Below, piece by piece: positions 54,879-64,000 of a stretch of 64,000 nucleotides of DNA. The first letter of the stretch is position 1; each line of letters opens with the position of its first letter. The position numbers and the translations under genes are program-made. Source of the DNA: Bacteroides sp. GM023 (GTDB lineage: Bacteria > Bacteroidota > Bacteroidia > Bacteroidales > Bacteroidaceae); NCBI RefSeq assembly GCF_014750685.1, contig NZ_JAAXGE010000005.1:124001-188000 (forward strand). Direction: 5' to 3'. The notes beneath the pieces are model-generated. The model was given only the letters and a program-made list of their open reading frames with translations, had not been told where the DNA came from and did no database searches.

Positions 54879-56054
54879 TCATTTCTTATAGAAAAGCGTA
54901 ATTAATAAAGAAATCATAGTTAAAATGACTCCGACACCAATAACACCGTGCCAACCATACAGTTGCCAAAAGCTGCCGGCAAGGAATGTCCCCATCGAAC
55001 CACCTATAAAGTAAGTTGTCATAAAGACGGTGTTGATACGGTTCGAAGCGCGGGGAGATAGCTCGAAAATACTCGTCTGATTACTAAGCTGGATGCACTG
55101 CATACCTATATCAATAATGATAATGCCGGCAATAATGCCTATATATGTATTTTCTCCCACGTAAAACAGCAACCAGGCGAAAAGAATCAATCCGCAGCCG
55201 ATAAAGTTGAAGCGGCGTACGCCTACCTGCTTCACGTATCTCCCTACAAAAGATGCCGTCAATGCTCCGGCTACTCCGCAGAGTCCCAACAGTCCGATGA
55301 CGTCGCTAGTGGCGAAGAATGGAGCTTGCGCCATCTTGAAAGCCAGGCAAGACCACATGGCAAGAAGGGAACCGAAGTTCAGCGCTGCCCGGATGGAATA
55401 AATGCGTAGTTGCGGAAACTCTTTTACCAAAGCTACCAGGGATTTCATCAGGTCGCTGTATTTCCCTTTGAAGTTGGTCTGAATATCGGGAAGGACTTTC
55501 AATACAATAATTGCGCAGACCAACATCATGCCTGCGGCGATATAGTACATTTCACGCCACCCGAACAGTTCGCCGACAAATCCGCTGACAACACGTGAAG
55601 CCAGTATGCCGGTCAGCAGTCCTGAAAGTACGATTCCTACGTTCCTGCCTTTGTGCTCGGGACGTGAGAATTGGGCGGCTATGGGAATGAATATCTGTGG
55701 AATCATGGAGCAGGCTCCCGTAAGGAATGAGGCAATAAGTATCAGGTGGATGTTATGCGTCAGGGCGATGGTCAGCAGGGAGAATATCAGGACGGTAAAG
55801 TTGGCGAGTATGATTTTCTTCCGTTGACATAAATCACCTAAGGGAGTGATAAACAACAGTCCGGCTGCATAGCCAATCTGTGTGACCATGGCAATCAGGT
55901 TGGTTCGGAATTCTGATATGCCAAGTTCATGGCGTATCATATTCAGAAGAGGTTGGACATAATAGATATTGGCTACCGAGATACCCGCCACAATAGCAAG
56001 TGTCCAGAGGATAGACGCCGGTAGTCCCCCGTTTTCTTTTAATGGCTGTTTCAT
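54879..56054 (-). CDS. MFS transporter
   Basis: A 391-residue major facilitator superfamily protein with 12 hydrophobic spans. The loop between spans 2 and 3 has the MFS pattern GDLCQRKK. It looks like the drug/metabolite-efflux type (12 spans, no soluble domains); the substrate is unknown. The frame is open to 56123, overlapping the pbpC 3' end, but the likely start is the Met at 56054 (MKQPLKENGGLP), just before the first span. Its start is 26 bases from the stop of the penicillin-binding protein gene, so an operon is possible. Confidence 0.88.
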   Translation of the reverse strand: MKQPLKENGGLPASILWTLAIVAGISVANIYYVQPLLNMIRHELGISEFRTNLIAMVTQIGYAAGLLFITPLGDLCQRKKIILANFTVLIFSLLTIALTHNIHLILIASFLTGACSMIPQIFIPIAAQFSRPEHKGRNVGIVLSGLLTGILASRVVSGFVGELFGWREMYYIAAGMMLVCAIIVLKVLPDIQTNFKGKYSDLMKSLVALVKEFPQLRIYSIRAALNFGSLLAMWSCLAFKMAQAPFFATSDVIGLLGLCGVAGALTASFVGRYVKQVGVRRFNFIGCGLILFAWLLFYVGENTYIGIIAGIIIIDIGMQCIQLSNQTSIFELSPRASNRINTVFMTTYFIGGSMGTFLAGSFWQLYGWHGVIGVGVILTMISLLITLFYKK

Positions 56055-56079
56055 GCCGCAAAGATAGTAAAATTGATGC

Positions 56080-58446
56080 TCACTCAATGAAGAAAGTAGT
56101 GGAAACTGTATTGCCTTCTCCATCTACTGCTGTCAAAGAATGTTTTCCGGGAGCGGGTTGCAGGGAAATCTTGTGGAAATCCTGCGTTTGCGTCAGATAG
56201 GTGTCATCGAGGTGCCAGAATAGGGTGGCATTGGGGTCGTTGTGTGCCAATTCGACGGTTATGAATCCTCTGCTGCCGTCCAGTTGTTTCGGCAATTTAA
56301 TGTGAGCATTTATCGGAGGATAGATGAATTGCATAGGTTGGAAAGTGTCTTCCCCACAACCTGCTTTGAAAGGGGGGAGAGGTCTGTATTCCGGATGGTG
56401 TTGCTTATAGTACCATTCCCATACGGGGGGAAGGGTAAACCATGACTTTTGAAGGGTCGGTTCTGTGTTGGCACAGTTCTCATAGACACGGTGCTTTTCG
56501 TCAGCGGATAATGTGATTAGATGATGGTACGGGCAAGCGTCCGTGCGCAGTCCGGCAGGGAGAATAAGGATTGTGTCCGTTTCTTCGCAGAATCTACCTT
56601 TCAAATGTCCTGACTGGCGGCATACTTCTGCATCCACAAAAACACCGGTCGGGCGTTCAAACCAGGATGAAGCGGGAAGATAATTGAATATATCAAATAA
56701 TACGGGACCTGCCGTTTGTGCACCGACCAGTCCCGGCTTTCCTTCACCGGTTGCATTTCCTACCCATACCCCGACTGCATAGCGCGGGGTGACACCGACT
56801 GCCCAGGCATCCCGGAATCCATAACTGGTTCCTGTCTTCCAGGCAATGGTTTGCATGGACGGGATAGATTTCCAGTCGATTTCTTCGGGACGGTTTACTT
56901 CTTTCAAGGCGTCGAATGTTTGCCACACAGCGCCTTTCTCCCAAATGAAATTCTTCTGATTACTCTTCTGAGTAGTCTCGTTTTCTTCTTCTTTCTCTTC
57001 CCCTTTCGCCATTATAATCCCGGCTTCTTTCTTTTCAGAGAGCTTTGAATCCGGGTGAGGAATGAGACTCCTTCCCATTTGGGCATAGGTATTTGTCACA
57101 TCCCACAAGGTCGCTTCCGCTCCACCTAGAATCAAGGATAATCCATAATGAGACGAAGACCGGGTGATTGTCTTGAATCCGGTCTGTTGCAGGAAATTAT
57201 GAAACTTAGGTACTCCATATCTTTGCAGCATCGTCACGGCAGGAATATTCAATGAACGGGCAAGCGCTTCCGAAGCCGGGACAGCTCCTTCATATTGCAT
57301 GCTGAAATTCTGAGGAGTAAAGCCGTTTATATTAATAGGTATATCCGGCAATAACATATCGGGCAATAAAGAACCTTCCTGCAACATGGCATAATATAGG
57401 AAAGGTTTTAAAATACTGCCTGTGCTCCTGGGAGCTTGAATCACGTCAACTTGATTGCCGCCCTGCTTTCGGTCGAAATGTACATTTCCGCAATAAGCTA
57501 TCACCTGATTGGTGGGTATATCAATCACTAGAATAGCCAAATTACGAATATCACTCCGGTTGAACTCATTACTCCAACGTTCTGCCAAATCTTCTATGTG
57601 GGTCTGCATCCCCCGGTCGATAGTAGAACGGGTGTATTGCCCGTTCCTCTCCTTATAAAAACGGCTGACCAAATGGGGAGCTATCTGTGGAAGAGGATAC
57701 GGCTCATCGGGAAGCGGTTCGGTGATAGCCAGTTCGTAGGTCGATGAATCTATGATTTTCTTTTCTAGGAGTTGTTTCAATAACCGGTTCCGTTTGGAAA
57801 GCAGCATCTTCCGTCCTTTGGATAGATGAATCATAGCGGGAGCATTGGGAAGCACGGCAAGCATGGCGGATTCTGCCCATGACAGGTCTTCCGCCGAATG
57901 CCCGAAATACCGCCAGGCTGCTGCATCCAGTCCTACTACATTGCCACCGAAAGGCGCATGAGATACATACATGGATAAGATTTCTTCTTTGGAAGCCCGG
58001 AATTCGAGTCGGGTAGCCCAAATCATTTCGATTATTTTCTCTCCGAAAGTCCTCGATTCATTTCGGGCAAGACGGATGGTTTGCATAGTCAGTGTACTTC
58101 CACCACTGATAATACGTTTGTGCTTGGTGTTCTGATAGATAGCTCTTCCGACGGATAACGGATTGACACCCCAATGGTGATAGAAATGCTTGTCTTCAAA
58201 TGTTATGAGACATTGTTTGATTTTCTCCGGTGTTGTCTCGCGTGGAGGAAACCGCCATTGCCCGTCGGAAGCAATGCGTGCTCCCAGCAATTCATCGTTA
58301 CGGTCGGTGACGACGGTAGAATAGGGGACATGAAACAGTTGCCGGGGAAGACAAAATATATATCCAATCAGCAGGAGAGTAAGGATGCCAAGCATTACTT
58401 TCCTGAATATTGATAATCGTTTGAAGAACTTATAGATAGAAATCAT
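56080..58446 (-). CDS. pbpC: Penicillin-binding protein 1C
   Basis: A 788-residue class A penicillin-binding protein of the PBP1C type. An N-terminal membrane anchor (about 15-35) is followed by a GT51 glycosyltransferase (catalytic Glu84 in FEDKHFYHHWG), a transpeptidase (SxxK Ser344-Ile-Leu-Lys347; SLN; KTGTS) and a C-terminal BiPBP_C-like domain. It polymerises peptidoglycan in the periplasm. Its neighbour upstream is an alpha-2-macroglobulin, an arrangement found in many bacteria (PbpC with YfhM), where the macroglobulin is thought to protect the cell when the wall is breached. A 28-base inverted repeat separates the two genes. Confidence 0.93.
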   Translation of the reverse strand: MISIYKFFKRLSIFRKVMLGILTLLLIGYIFCLPRQLFHVPYSTVVTDRNDELLGARIASDGQWRFPPRETTPEKIKQCLITFEDKHFYHHWGVNPLSVGRAIYQNTKHKRIISGGSTLTMQTIRLARNESRTFGEKIIEMIWATRLEFRASKEEILSMYVSHAPFGGNVVGLDAAAWRYFGHSAEDLSWAESAMLAVLPNAPAMIHLSKGRKMLLSKRNRLLKQLLEKKIIDSSTYELAITEPLPDEPYPLPQIAPHLVSRFYKERNGQYTRSTIDRGMQTHIEDLAERWSNEFNRSDIRNLAILVIDIPTNQVIAYCGNVHFDRKQGGNQVDVIQAPRSTGSILKPFLYYAMLQEGSLLPDMLLPDIPININGFTPQNFSMQYEGAVPASEALARSLNIPAVTMLQRYGVPKFHNFLQQTGFKTITRSSSHYGLSLILGGAEATLWDVTNTYAQMGRSLIPHPDSKLSEKKEAGIIMAKGEEKEEENETTQKSNQKNFIWEKGAVWQTFDALKEVNRPEEIDWKSIPSMQTIAWKTGTSYGFRDAWAVGVTPRYAVGVWVGNATGEGKPGLVGAQTAGPVLFDIFNYLPASSWFERPTGVFVDAEVCRQSGHLKGRFCEETDTILILPAGLRTDACPYHHLITLSADEKHRVYENCANTEPTLQKSWFTLPPVWEWYYKQHHPEYRPLPPFKAGCGEDTFQPMQFIYPPINAHIKLPKQLDGSRGFITVELAHNDPNATLFWHLDDTYLTQTQDFHKISLQPAPGKHSLTAVDGEGNTVSTTFFIE

Positions 58447-58489
58447 TGAATGGCAAAAGTTAGGATATATATATTTATGACGAATGATT

Positions 58490-58560
58490 AGGCACGGATT
58501 ACACGGATTTCACGGTTCTACTCGTTAACTAAAACCGTGAAATCCGTGTAATCCGTGCCT
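58490..58560. repeat. Perfect 28-bp inverted repeat between A2M and pbpC genes
   Basis: Arms 58490-58517 and 58533-58560 are exact reverse complements with a 15-base loop. Each arm is built from repeats of CACGGATT (GGATTACACGGATTTCACGG core). It lies six bases after the A2M stop and 43 before the pbpC start. It may end most A2M transcripts, or be a dispersed REP-like element. Confidence 0.8.
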
Positions 58561-58565
58561 GAAAT

Positions 58566-61500
58566 TTACTTACTCACCGTCGTTCTTCCTGCTTTGCTTC
58601 GTGCTTGCACGGTTGCGTCATACATGGCTTCGCATTGAATAGCCGGAAGGATAAAGTTACCTGCATAAGTGGCTTGCAGCCTGACTGTAAACACTTTCGT
58701 TTCTCCACGGCGTAGATTGAAATAAGTCAATACACGGTCGTCGCGAATATCCTGATAGGAATACTTGCTGACTGAGTTTCTTGGAGTACTGGTTGCACTG
58801 GCGGCGTTCTCTGTATCAGCAACCAACATTCGTTCATTGTATATCTCCCATCCGGACGGTATGATATGCGTCAGTGCCAGGTTGATATAGTCCGAAGTGC
58901 CACTGATATTGGATATGGCGGCAACAGCGATAAAATCAGTACCTTGCCTGATATCATCTATTGATATAGGTGTACCGTTCATGTCTGCATATCTTATATC
59001 CATCCGGATATTGTCCGAAATGGCAGGCAGCGTATCATTCAGCAACTGTGTACGTGTGATAATATCTACGCCCAGTGCCCCCTTGCCTTGATTCTTTATC
59101 GAAATCGTACCGGATTTCGGGGAAGTGGAAATCTCTTTCTCAAATACAGCCTTAGCAGATTTTACCGCAGGTTGTTGCTTACCGTTCCATGTCCATGTGA
59201 AATCCAATGTACCTGATAACTTTTCGGCCAACCGTCCCATTGCCATAAGGGCGAAGGCAGTAGATTGAGTACTGAACCAATTCTCTTGTGACAGATTCTG
59301 TGAGACTTTCTTCGCCTGTTGAAGCGCATCCCGTTCGCGGTTCATCAGAATCAATGTTTCCAGAATCATCGCTTCATCCCGGTCGGATGAACCGTAAATC
59401 AGATTCATTGAAGAATAGGGGATAACGGTAGTCTCGGCATTGTACACTAATTCCTCGGCTGGTTTCATCTTGCCTGTCAAAGCATAGGCGGCTGCCAGTC
59501 TCCATTTTGCCTGGATAGACAATCCTTGTTGTTCTTTCATCCGGTTCATTGCTCCGTATTCCGGTGCGCCTGCCAATGCCAAAGTGTATAAACGGAAAGC
59601 CTGCATCAATTCCGACTGCCATTGCTGCCAGCTACTTGCATCCTGCGGCATGCGCCAGTTTTGAGCCGCTGCACGTTGGAAACGTTTCCACTTATTCAAT
59701 ACATTGGAGTGAACGGCATAGCCTTTCTCTTGTGCCAACGTGAGGAACATTCCCGTATATGAACTAATCCATTCGTCGGCAACGGCATTTCCCGGCCAAT
59801 AGATAAATCCGCCGTTCGGAAGTTGACGGGCATAAACCTGACGGATGGCTTCCTGCACATTTGTTTTTATTTTCTCTGATTCCTGCTCGTCCACCGCTTT
59901 GAATTGGGAGACGAATAAGAGTGGCAGGGCTTTGGAAGTCAACTGCTCCGTGCAATGATGCTGATAGTTGTACAAGAAGTCGAATCGACGGCTGATGTCT
60001 ACTGATGGAATACGTGAAACTTCCAGTTGGATATGATTATCGTCGGAAGAACCGGCAAGGCTGTATGACAGTTCTCCGCTTTGTCCGCTCTCTACCCATT
60101 GGCTGTTGCGTAATGTCACAATCGGGTTCGGGTTGCGCACTTCTATTTCAATGGTTTCTTTCGTCTGCTGTCCGCCACCGCTTGCTGTAAGGTGGATGGT
60201 TGCTTTTCCCGTCTTACTGCCCGTCTTTAATGTAAAGAAAGCAAGTTGGTCGCCCGGTTGATTGAAGGTCAGCGACTGTTGCGGAGAACCGACAATCTGA
60301 ACACCGCCACCGGTAGCCTGGATAGATACTGTAACATTCTTCACCTGATTTTCCATGGCAAAGATATTTACCGGAACGGTAATCTCCTCTTGAATACTAA
60401 GTACACGCGGTAAAGTAGACAGAAGCATTAACGGTGTCCGCACATAAGACGTCTTTTCCGCATTGCCATAAGCTCCGTCCTGTCCTGCCACTACCATGGC
60501 ACGTACCGAACCTACATACATCGGCAACTTCAATGCATGTGTCTCGCGCTTGCCTTTACCCAAATAGAAAGGCCCTATAAATTTAACTACTGGTTTGAAA
60601 CGGTTCGCTTTGGCATCCGCCGGCTTCAATGAAGCGTCACCGCCTGTGCTGAAAAGAGAACTGTAACTTCCGGCGGAAGCTCCCAATACATTATCATACA
60701 TATCCCATGTCCGGATGCCGAGTGCTTCACGTGAATAGAAGTCGTTCCAGGGGTCGGGAGTCTTGAAGTTCGTCAAATCCAGCAAACCGTCATCCACGAT
60801 AGCCAATGTATAAGTCATCGGCTTCCCGTTCTTTTCGCTGACGGTGACATTGAAACTCGTTTCCGGTCGCAACACTTCCGGCATCTGTATCTGCGGTTGC
60901 AGGATAGTCTGATTGTTAGTCACGAATACCGGGACAACACCATACATACGAATCGGTAAGTCATTGACTGTTTGTGCATGAGGCTGCAACAGGCTGATGT
61001 GCAAATATACGTTCGGTGCCATTTCCGGCGTAACCTTAAAGCTATATTTCGTATCTCCCTGATTGGATACCTCTATCCATTCCTGCTTAAGTACCGTCGA
61101 ACCGTTTTCGATGGATACCAACGCACGACCGCCGGCTGCTGCGGGGATAATGGCTGTAGCCGTTTCGCCTATTTCGTAAGAATCCTTATTCAGTGAGAAT
61201 GCAAGCATTTTGATACCGCTGGGGTCAGATTTGCTTGAACGTCCTCTCCAGTCCGGCCAGTCTACATAGATTGTACCACCGGTGGCATGCCCGCTCTCTT
61301 TATCTTTCACATATACGAGATAACGTCCCCAACTCGGATAATCGACACGGAACTTGAAGGAAGCCTTTCCGCCGTTGGTTTGCAGGTTGCCACTGGCTAC
61401 CGGAGTAATGGAACTGCTGTTTATATAGGAACTGAAAGATTCGTCACTGTTCTCCCACCACCAGCTCCAACTGATGCGGTATATTTTGTATTCCAGATTC

Positions 61501-64000
61501 GAACGGCTTACCGGTTTTCCTTCAGGATTTACGGTAACAACGTCAAATACATGGTCTTTATCCGTTTCAATGTATTTCCCTTTCGGCTGATTCAGATTAA
61601 TACCCACATAAGATGTGAACGGTGAGAAAGGAACGCTTTGTGTGTAAATGCTCGCATCTCCGCCCGGTTCAAATACACGGGTAGTGAAAGAAGCGTTCAG
61701 CATACCCGGCGCATTGGTTGCCACCGGTAGTTTCAGCGTAACTCCCGCTCTTCCTTCCGCGTCAAGCACACCATCGAATACATCTGTTTTGATGGTTGAG
61801 AAATCCGTAGCCGGATTATTGAAGATATATTGTCCGTAGTCCTTGAATTGTGTGTTTACCCTGGACAATGACATCTCTACTTTGGTTTTCAGGCGTGAAG
61901 CGGTTGCTCCTGTCAGCCAGGAGGAAGTGAGCGGAGCATAAAACTCTTTGTCCGTTGCCTGAAGTACTCTGGGCAGTGCCAATGTTATTTTGAGCCGGTT
62001 AGGCTTTATCGTCTCGATGCGCAGCCCTTTATGGAAAGTGGTTCCGCCTACTTTTACGTATGCATTCCAAAGTCCGGTAGGGTCATCGGGTTGGGTCGGA
62101 ACATCAAAGGTGTAGAAGCCATTCATTCCCTGCGTCGAAATCATCTTGGTATAGAACTGTCCTTTCGGATTGTAAATCTCCAGTGCTACCGGATGCTTGT
62201 CCGGTATTCTTTTTTCGCGGTCTTCCAGGATGAAGGATATGTGCAACGTATCTCCCGGTCGCCATACACCTCTTTCACCGTATATAAATCCTTTCAACCC
62301 TTTCTGAATATCTTTTCCGCCCACATCAAACCGGCTGACGGATTGTTCTTCTCCATCTACCACACGTACATAGGCTTTTTGCTTATCCGATTCTGCTACG
62401 ACAATAAAGGGTACGCCTTTCGGAGCGATTTCTGCCAGACCTTCTCCGTTTGTTTCCCCTTTGCCTATCACTTGCAACTGGAAGTTGTAAACGGTGACTT
62501 GTGCTTTCCCGACCGGTTTGGTATCCAAAATATTGCTGACTGCAATCCATAAATTGTTCAGGGAGTTTCTCTTCACAATCATTCCCAAATTAGAAGCAAA
62601 GACATTGCAGGCTGCTGTCCGGTCTGAACCCATGTAGTAGGATGGATGGCAGGGGTTATTCCGTTCCTGCCAACGATACAAACTCCAGTCCATTGTTGAG
62701 CCGTTATAGTAATAATAGGCTTCGGGAGTATCCCAAACGGCTTCGTCTTCTTCTGATATAACACTTCCGCTTACTTTGGTCAGACCATCGGAAGTGCTGT
62801 CGGCAAATTTCATTTCCTGCTTGTCACTACCACCGCAAGGATAAGCCGAATACTCTTGCCGAAAAGATAGAATGACACGATAGATAGCACCCGGCTCCTG
62901 ATGAATCAGTCCGGCAAGGTCAATCGAGTAATCTTCCCAACGGTGAACGTCTTTGGAAGAGTCTTTGCCCAACCACAATGTTTTCTTATAAACCAATCGT
63001 CCCGAACGGCGCAACTCATTGGCAGAAGTCAGTGAATTGCTTTGCATGAACATCAACACATTATTCTCGAAAATGCGTATCACACTCAAGTCCACCGCAT
63101 ACAGATTGACAGCCCGGAACGGGATAATCAAGCTTTTGGAATCGGGAAGAATAGCTGCCGAAGTAGACATTTCAACCTGCGGCTTTAGATTCAACTCGCT
63201 GAACGAGATAGAATGTGAAGTTCCTAAGGTCTGTTCCTGACTGCTTTTTACTCCTTCGTGAATATTTAAAGTCAGTTTATTAATCTTGTTCGCTTCGAAA
63301 TAAATAAACACTTTATTGTCCTTGATTTGAGTGATAGAAGAAGATACTTCCGGTATTTCAATGAGTCCTTTCAAATCCTGCGTATTGGATACGGGAGTGG
63401 AGAATACGATTTCAATCCCATTCTCCGGTTGGTCAACGCGTTCGGCTGTCAGAAAACGGAAACTGTCTTTTGCCGGAATCAGAATCTCTTCGCTTTGTGT
63501 ATGGTCAATCCGTGCAGGACTTCCATTGGCCTTTATCTCCAGTTGGTAATCTTCCGCTTCTCGTGGAATCCGATTGATATTGAATTCATAACGGGTGGAA
63601 TTATCAGTGGAAGTAATCTCTACCGGATAGTTTTTGCTTTTTCCATTATCGGCTGTTTGTATTTTCCCTATCATTTCTTTTTTCGGCGTAGTGCTGAGGT
63701 GTACTTCTTGTTTAGAACTTTTGCCAGTAATGGCTGTCAGCATTTTCTCCACCTCTTCTTTCTTCACTACATCACTGAAACGTATTTCTCCTTTTATACT
63801 TACTTCATCGGGTTGGGTAGCTGTAATCGTTATAGGTTCTGTATGGATAGTAAAGTTACGCTCCTGCACCCGGAATGAGAAGTTAAACTCCTTCAGTTGC
63901 TTATCGACTTCCATAAAATCTCCGAGTTGGAAAGTCCCCTCATAAAATGCCCCCGGTTTCAGTGTACCTTCTTCCGGAACAAACTCAATGGTATTATTGC
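58566..64000 (-). CDS. Alpha-2-macroglobulin family protein, N-terminus outside window
   Basis: A very large envelope protein (over 1800 residues here, frame open to the window edge). MG-type beta-sandwich domains lead to a bait-like region, an A2M domain (GLKGFIYGERGVWRPGD), a MG10/TED region and a receptor-type C-terminal domain. The thioester motif CTEQ is present at 59943-59954 (in YQHHCTEQLTSK), so it may trap attacking proteases covalently. Bacterial A2Ms guard the periplasm and pair with PBP1C, as here (pbpC follows). The start lies outside; the first internal Met is at 63914 but earlier codons are also open. A repeat lies just after the stop. Confidence 0.93.
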   Translation of the reverse strand, partial: NNTIEFVPEEGTLKPGAFYEGTFQLGDFMEVDKQLKEFNFSFRVQERNFTIHTEPITITATQPDEVSIKGEIRFSDVVKKEEVEKMLTAITGKSSKQEVHLSTTPKKEMIGKIQTADNGKSKNYPVEITSTDNSTRYEFNINRIPREAEDYQLEIKANGSPARIDHTQSEEILIPAKDSFRFLTAERVDQPENGIEIVFSTPVSNTQDLKGLIEIPEVSSSITQIKDNKVFIYFEANKINKLTLNIHEGVKSSQEQTLGTSHSISFSELNLKPQVEMSTSAAILPDSKSLIIPFRAVNLYAVDLSVIRIFENNVLMFMQSNSLTSANELRRSGRLVYKKTLWLGKDSSKDVHRWEDYSIDLAGLIHQEPGAIYRVILSFRQEYSAYPCGGSDKQEMKFADSTSDGLTKVSGSVISEEDEAVWDTPEAYYYYNGSTMDWSLYRWQERNNPCHPSYYMGSDRTAACNVFASNLGMIVKRNSLNNLWIAVSNILDTKPVGKAQVTVYNFQLQVIGKGETNGEGLAEIAPKGVPFIVVAESDKQKAYVRVVDGEEQSVSRFDVGGKDIQKGLKGFIYGERGVWRPGDTLHISFILEDREKRIPDKHPVALEIYNPKGQFYTKMISTQGMNGFYTFDVPTQPDDPTGLWNAYVKVGGTTFHKGLRIETIKPNRLKITLALPRVLQATDKEFYAPLTSSWLTGATASRLKTKVEMSLSRVNTQFKDYGQYIFNNPATDFSTIKTDVFDGVLDAEGRAGVTLKLPVATNAPGMLNASFTTRVFEPGGDASIYTQSVPFSPFTSYVGINLNQPKGKYIETDKDHVFDVVTVNPEGKPVSRSNLEYKIYRISWSWWWENSDESFSSYINSSSITPVASGNLQTNGGKASFKFRVDYPSWGRYLVYVKDKESGHATGGTIYVDWPDWRGRSSKSDPSGIKMLAFSLNKDSYEIGETATAIIPAAAGGRALVSIENGSTVLKQEWIEVSNQGDTKYSFKVTPEMAPNVYLHISLLQPHAQTVNDLPIRMYGVVPVFVTNNQTILQPQIQMPEVLRPETSFNVTVSEKNGKPMTYTLAIVDDGLLDLTNFKTPDPWNDFYSREALGIRTWDMYDNVLGASAGSYSSLFSTGGDASLKPADAKANRFKPVVKFIGPFYLGKGKRETHALKLPMYVGSVRAMVVAGQDGAYGNAEKTSYVRTPLMLLSTLPRVLSIQEEITVPVNIFAMENQVKNVTVSIQATGGGVQIVGSPQQSLTFNQPGDQLAFFTLKTGSKTGKATIHLTASGGGQQTKETIEIEVRNPNPIVTLRNSQWVESGQSGELSYSLAGSSDDNHIQLEVSRIPSVDISRRFDFLYNYQHHCTEQLTSKALPLLFVSQFKAVDEQESEKIKTNVQEAIRQVYARQLPNGGFIYWPGNAVADEWISSYTGMFLTLAQEKGYAVHSNVLNKWKRFQRAAAQNWRMPQDASSWQQWQSELMQAFRLYTLALAGAPEYGAMNRMKEQQGLSIQAKWRLAAAYALTGKMKPAEELVYNAETTVIPYSSMNLIYGSSDRDEAMILETLILMNRERDALQQAKKVSQNLSQENWFSTQSTAFALMAMGRLAEKLSGTLDFTWTWNGKQQPAVKSAKAVFEKEISTSPKSGTISIKNQGKGALGVDIITRTQLLNDTLPAISDNIRMDIRYADMNGTPISIDDIRQGTDFIAVAAISNISGTSDYINLALTHIIPSGWEIYNERMLVADTENAASATSTPRNSVSKYSYQDIRDDRVLTYFNLRRGETKVFTVRLQATYAGNFILPAIQCEAMYDATVQARSKAGRTTVSK

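Noticed and set aside
63327..63878. 183-codon plus-strand frame in the A2M gene
   Set aside because: Antisense shadow of a conserved MG domain region with no recognisable product.

Overview
The window reads as chromosomal DNA of a gut Bacteroides (Bacteroidota). Evidence: two SusC/SusD pairs, SusD-type lipoproteins with short lipobox signals, promoters carrying the Bacteroides -7 element TAnnTTTG instead of a sigma-70 -10 box, weak Shine-Dalgarno sites, and many glycoside hydrolases and polysaccharide lyases. I cannot fix the species from sequence alone.

Positions 1-40.2 kb form a large polysaccharide utilization locus (PUL). After a partial aldo/keto reductase come a secreted hydrolase-like protein, an inserted HipA-kinase/DUF3037 pair on the minus strand, a GH127-type beta-L-arabinofuranosidase, a serine-hydrolase/alpha-beta-hydrolase fusion and a heparinase-II/III-type lyase. 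Then two paralogous modules follow in tandem, each with the same order: membrane propeller-AraC regulator, ECF sigma factor, SusC, SusD, Ig-like surface lipoprotein, alginate_lyase-fold (PL38-like) lyase. Module 1 (9.9-21.2 kb) is followed by a GH2 beta-galactosidase-type enzyme and its regulator is frameshifted. Module 2 (24.6-37.1 kb) is followed by GH43 and GH88 enzymes and its regulator is intact. The enzyme set suggests a uronic-acid-containing glycan decorated with arabinofuranose and galactose-like sugars: lyases cut at uronates, GH88 removes the resulting unsaturated uronate, GH127/GH43/GH2 trim side chains. The substrate itself is not determined.

The regulators are the most unusual part. 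They have a periplasmic beta-propeller, a Y_Y_Y domain and one membrane span joined directly to an AraC-type DNA-binding domain, with no kinase or receiver. Each lies upstream of an ECF sigma gene that lacks an anti-sigma partner, and both sigma genes share an upstream inverted repeat (GAGTCTCA...TGAGACTC) and an identical promoter core. This suggests a regulatory cascade: propeller-AraC protein, then ECF sigma, then susCD operon.

From 40.3 to 64 kb the content is ordinary chromosome: NlpE-like lipoprotein, HlyC/CorC protein, M48 protease with a TonB-dependent receptor, DUF2007 protein and esterase, an S41-like protein lacking both catalytic residues, mnmA, a RelE-type toxin-antitoxin pair, an orphan LuxR-type response regulator, a DUF4251 protein, NhaC, an MbfA-like ferritin/VIT1 protein, MFS transporter, penicillin-binding protein 1C and a partial alpha-2-macroglobulin. 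Two intergenic arrays with an exact 22-base period (27.45 kb and 46.95 kb), an approx 40-base inverted repeat pair (27.6/27.9 kb) and a 28-base perfect inverted repeat (58.5 kb) are not explained by the genes.
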